Below are positions 5,630-7,060 of a stretch of 7,060 nt of DNA, piece by piece; positions within the stretch are counted from its first letter, which is position 1, and every line of letters begins with the position of its first letter. The position numbers and the translations under genes were made by a program. The notes beneath the pieces are model-generated. The model was not told the DNA's origin and did not search any database. It saw only the letters and a program-made list of their open reading frames with translations. The DNA lies in the NCBI GenBank assembly GCA_028819675.1, contig JAPPKT010000189.1, forward strand, positions 1-7,060. The letters are read 5' to 3'. Origin of the DNA: Caldilineaceae bacterium. GTDB lineage: Bacteria; Chloroflexota; Anaerolineae; Caldilineales; Caldilineaceae.

Positions 5630-6454
5630 ATGAAGCTTAGGCGCAGAGAGACTGTCAGCCTGCAGTTGGTCACTGCCCTGGGTGCGGCAGCGCTGTTGTT
5701 CCCGTTCCTGTGGATGATTTCGGCGTCGCTGCAGACCTTGCAAGAGGTTGAAGCGTTCCCCCCGATCTGGATACCGGAAGTGCCGCAGTGGACCAACTAC
5801 GTCGAGGCTGTGGTCAACTACAACATCGGCCGCGCCCTGCTCAACAGCGCCATTGTGACCACCGTGTCCGTAGTTGGCCAGTTGACCGTCTGCTCGCTGG
5901 GCGCCTATGCCTTCTCCCGTCTGCGCTTCCCCGGCCGCGACGCCATCTTCCTCCTCTTTCTGGCCACGATGATGATCCCCCACTACGTGACCATCATCCC
6001 GTTATACACGATGGTCTGGTCTGCCGGGCTGATCGATACCTATACCGCCCTCATCTTCCCCGGCCTTTTCAGCCCGTTCGGCACTTTTCTGCTGCGCCAG
6101 TTCTTTAACCAGATCCCAATCAGCCTGGACGAGGCGACGTTGATCGACGGCGGCAATCACTGGCATATCTACCTGTACGTGATCATGCCGCTCTCCCGCG
6201 CCGGCTTGGGCGCGCTGGGTATCTTCAGCTTCCTGGGCATCTGGAACACGCTGTTCTGGCCGGTCCTGGTAATCAACTCCAAGGAGCTGTTCACGCTGCC
6301 TCTGGCACTGGCGATGGCGCAGGGTCAGTTCGTGACACTGATCCATGTGCAGATGGCCGGTTCGGTCATCGCCTGTGTTCCGGTGATCGTGGTCTTCCTG
6401 ATGCTGCAGAAGCAGTTCATCTCCAGTATTGCTTTGAGCGGGATGAAGCAGTAG
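5630..6454 (+). CDS. Carbohydrate ABC transporter permease, MalG/UgpE type
   Basis: This 274-residue inner-membrane protein is the second half of the channel (COG0395). ATG 5630 is preferred because GGAG (5619-5622) lies 7 nt upstream and the protein then begins MKLRRRETVS ahead of the first membrane segment. The in-frame ATG at 5534 would overlap the previous gene by 68 nt and add a non-family sequence. Six likely membrane segments lie at about 13-34, 70-95, 104-130, 138-158, 192-215 and 239-260. The EAA loop is intact: E168-A169-T170...D173-G174, ending I185-M186-P187. The periplasmic loop after the first segment (PPIWIPEVPQWTNYVEA, 44-60) and the C-terminal QKQFISSIALSGMKQ are typical of MalG-like proteins. 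It should form a heterodimer with the preceding permease. Confidence 0.94.
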   Translation: MKLRRRETVSLQLVTALGAAALLFPFLWMISASLQTLQEVEAFPPIWIPEVPQWTNYVEAVVNYNIGRALLNSAIVTTVSVVGQLTVCSLGAYAFSRLRFPGRDAIFLLFLATMMIPHYVTIIPLYTMVWSAGLIDTYTALIFPGLFSPFGTFLLRQFFNQIPISLDEATLIDGGNHWHIYLYVIMPLSRAGLGALGIFSFLGIWNTLFWPVLVINSKELFTLPLALAMAQGQFVTLIHVQMAGSVIACVPVIVVFLMLQKQFISSIALSGMKQ

Positions 6455-6551
6455 GGCAGTTTTGAGTTTTCATTTTCCAGTTTTTAGTACTTCATGACCG
6501 CTCGTCGAGGTGGGAATCACTGAGAGTTTAAAGAGAGAGAACGTCAACACA

Positions 6552-6557
6552 AAGGAG
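6552..6557 (+). promoter_or_regulatory. Ribosome-binding site that sets the GTG start of the second binding protein
   Basis: AAGGAG ends 7 nt before GTG 6565. The in-frame GTG at 6559 is only 1 nt from it and is too close. The chosen start places the twin-arginine motif at exactly the same residue numbers as in the first binding protein. Confidence 0.7.
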
Positions 6558-6564
6558 AGTGACT

Positions 6565-7060
6565 GTGACAACTGGAAAGTTGAGCAGACGACATTTTCTG
6601 CAGGGTTCGGCGCTGGTTGCGGGTGGGGCGTTTATGGTGGCGTGCGCGCCTGTGGCAGGGGACCCGGGTGCGGGGGCGGCGGACGAAGGCGAATCGATGT
6701 CGGAGGAGCCGATCGAGCTTGTGGCCCAGTATTGGGGTACGCGGCCGGAGTTCATTGAAGACCGTGAGATCCTGGCCCAACGCATGACGGAGAAGTTCCC
6801 GAATGTGACGGCCAGCCAGAATTCGGTGCCGGGTGGACAGTACGGCGAAAAGGTGCTGACGGCGATCGCGGCCGGGACACCGCCGGACACGATGCAGCTG
6901 AACCACAGATGGGAGCCATTTTTCCGGGGCCAGGAAGCGTTGCTGAATGTGATTCCCTTCGCTGACGCGGACGACGAGTTCACTTTCGATGTGTTCTACC
7001 CGCGTATCATCGAACTGGGCACGACCGAAGGCCAGCTGGTAACCGTGCCGCGCGGTTGGA
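6565..7060 (+). CDS. Second Tat-exported lipoprotein solute-binding protein (3' end outside window)
   Basis: The frame is open from GTG 6565 to the right edge, giving 165 residues with no stop. The signal peptide mirrors that of the first binding protein: S7-R8-R9-H10-F11-L12-Q13, a hydrophobic stretch, then M24-V25-A26-C27, with Cys at the same position. M at lipobox position -3 is less usual than Leu, but the Cys and the Gly/Ala/Asp/Glu-rich linker after it support a lipoprotein. The mature part shows SBP_bac_1 traits: VAQYWGTRPEF, a KFPNVTASQNSVPGGQYGEKVLTAIAAGTPPD-type region (read at about 75-106) and QLVTVPRGW near the edge, the usual segment before the hinge. It lies 110 nt after the second permease, so it may be a second receptor for the same channel or the first gene of another transporter. 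The ligand is unknown. Confidence 0.88.
   Translation, partial: MTTGKLSRRHFLQGSALVAGGAFMVACAPVAGDPGAGAADEGESMSEEPIELVAQYWGTRPEFIEDREILAQRMTEKFPNVTASQNSVPGGQYGEKVLTAIAAGTPPDTMQLNHRWEPFFRGQEALLNVIPFADADDEFTFDVFYPRIIELGTTEGQLVTVPRGW

Noticed and set aside
6462..6490. Possible promoter before the second binding protein: TTGAGT, 17-nt spacer, TAGTAC
   Set aside because: The -35 matches 4 of 6 and the -10 only 3 of 6, in AT-rich sequence with repeated AGTTTT where such matches arise by chance. Read-through from the permease genes is as likely.

Overview
The window looks like high-GC bacterial chromosome, most plausibly from Chloroflexota (an Anaerolineae or Caldilineae type). That is an inference, not an assignment. 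It rests on Tat-targeted lipoprotein sugar-binding proteins with Ala/Gly/Pro-rich linkers, a phytanoyl-CoA dioxygenase (PhyH)-like remnant beside a sugar ABC operon, and overall base composition. No rRNA, tRNA, CRISPR array or complete mobile element is visible. All sizeable real genes lie on the + strand.

Bases 2-325 are the 3' end of a gene entering from the left. It encodes an Ala/Glu/Arg-rich coiled-coil tail and contains a perfect 13-bp inverted repeat. Bases 326-490 hold only the ribosome-binding site of the next gene.

Bases 491-2687 carry two paralogous genes of a family I cannot name. The second (1173-2687) has an N-terminal domain with a PD-(D/E)XK nuclease signature (D72, E87, K89), followed by two copies of an unknown ~135-residue domain. 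The first (491-1108) is the N-terminal domain alone, about 49% identical by my count, and all three predicted catalytic positions are substituted (S71, Q86, L88). The pair therefore looks like an active nuclease plus a truncated, catalytically dead paralogue. This is the best candidate for an undescribed system in the window.

Bases 2688-3227 are a 540-base gap without an intact gene. It holds a decayed, frameshifted and 3'-truncated PhyH-like gene (2833 to about 3045). After that come a sigma-70-like promoter (3060-3087), a perfect 21-nt palindrome where transcription should start, and a long leader.

Bases 3228-7060 are a carbohydrate ABC importer cluster of the CUT1 / COG1653-COG1175-COG0395 type. 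It contains a Tat lipoprotein solute-binding protein, a strong intergenic hairpin, two inner-membrane permeases with EAA loops, and a second Tat lipoprotein solute-binding protein with a GTG start that runs off the right edge. No ATPase is present; it may lie downstream or be a shared one encoded elsewhere. The binding proteins would capture a sugar or related solute outside the cell and pass it to the permease pair. The substrate cannot be read from the sequence.
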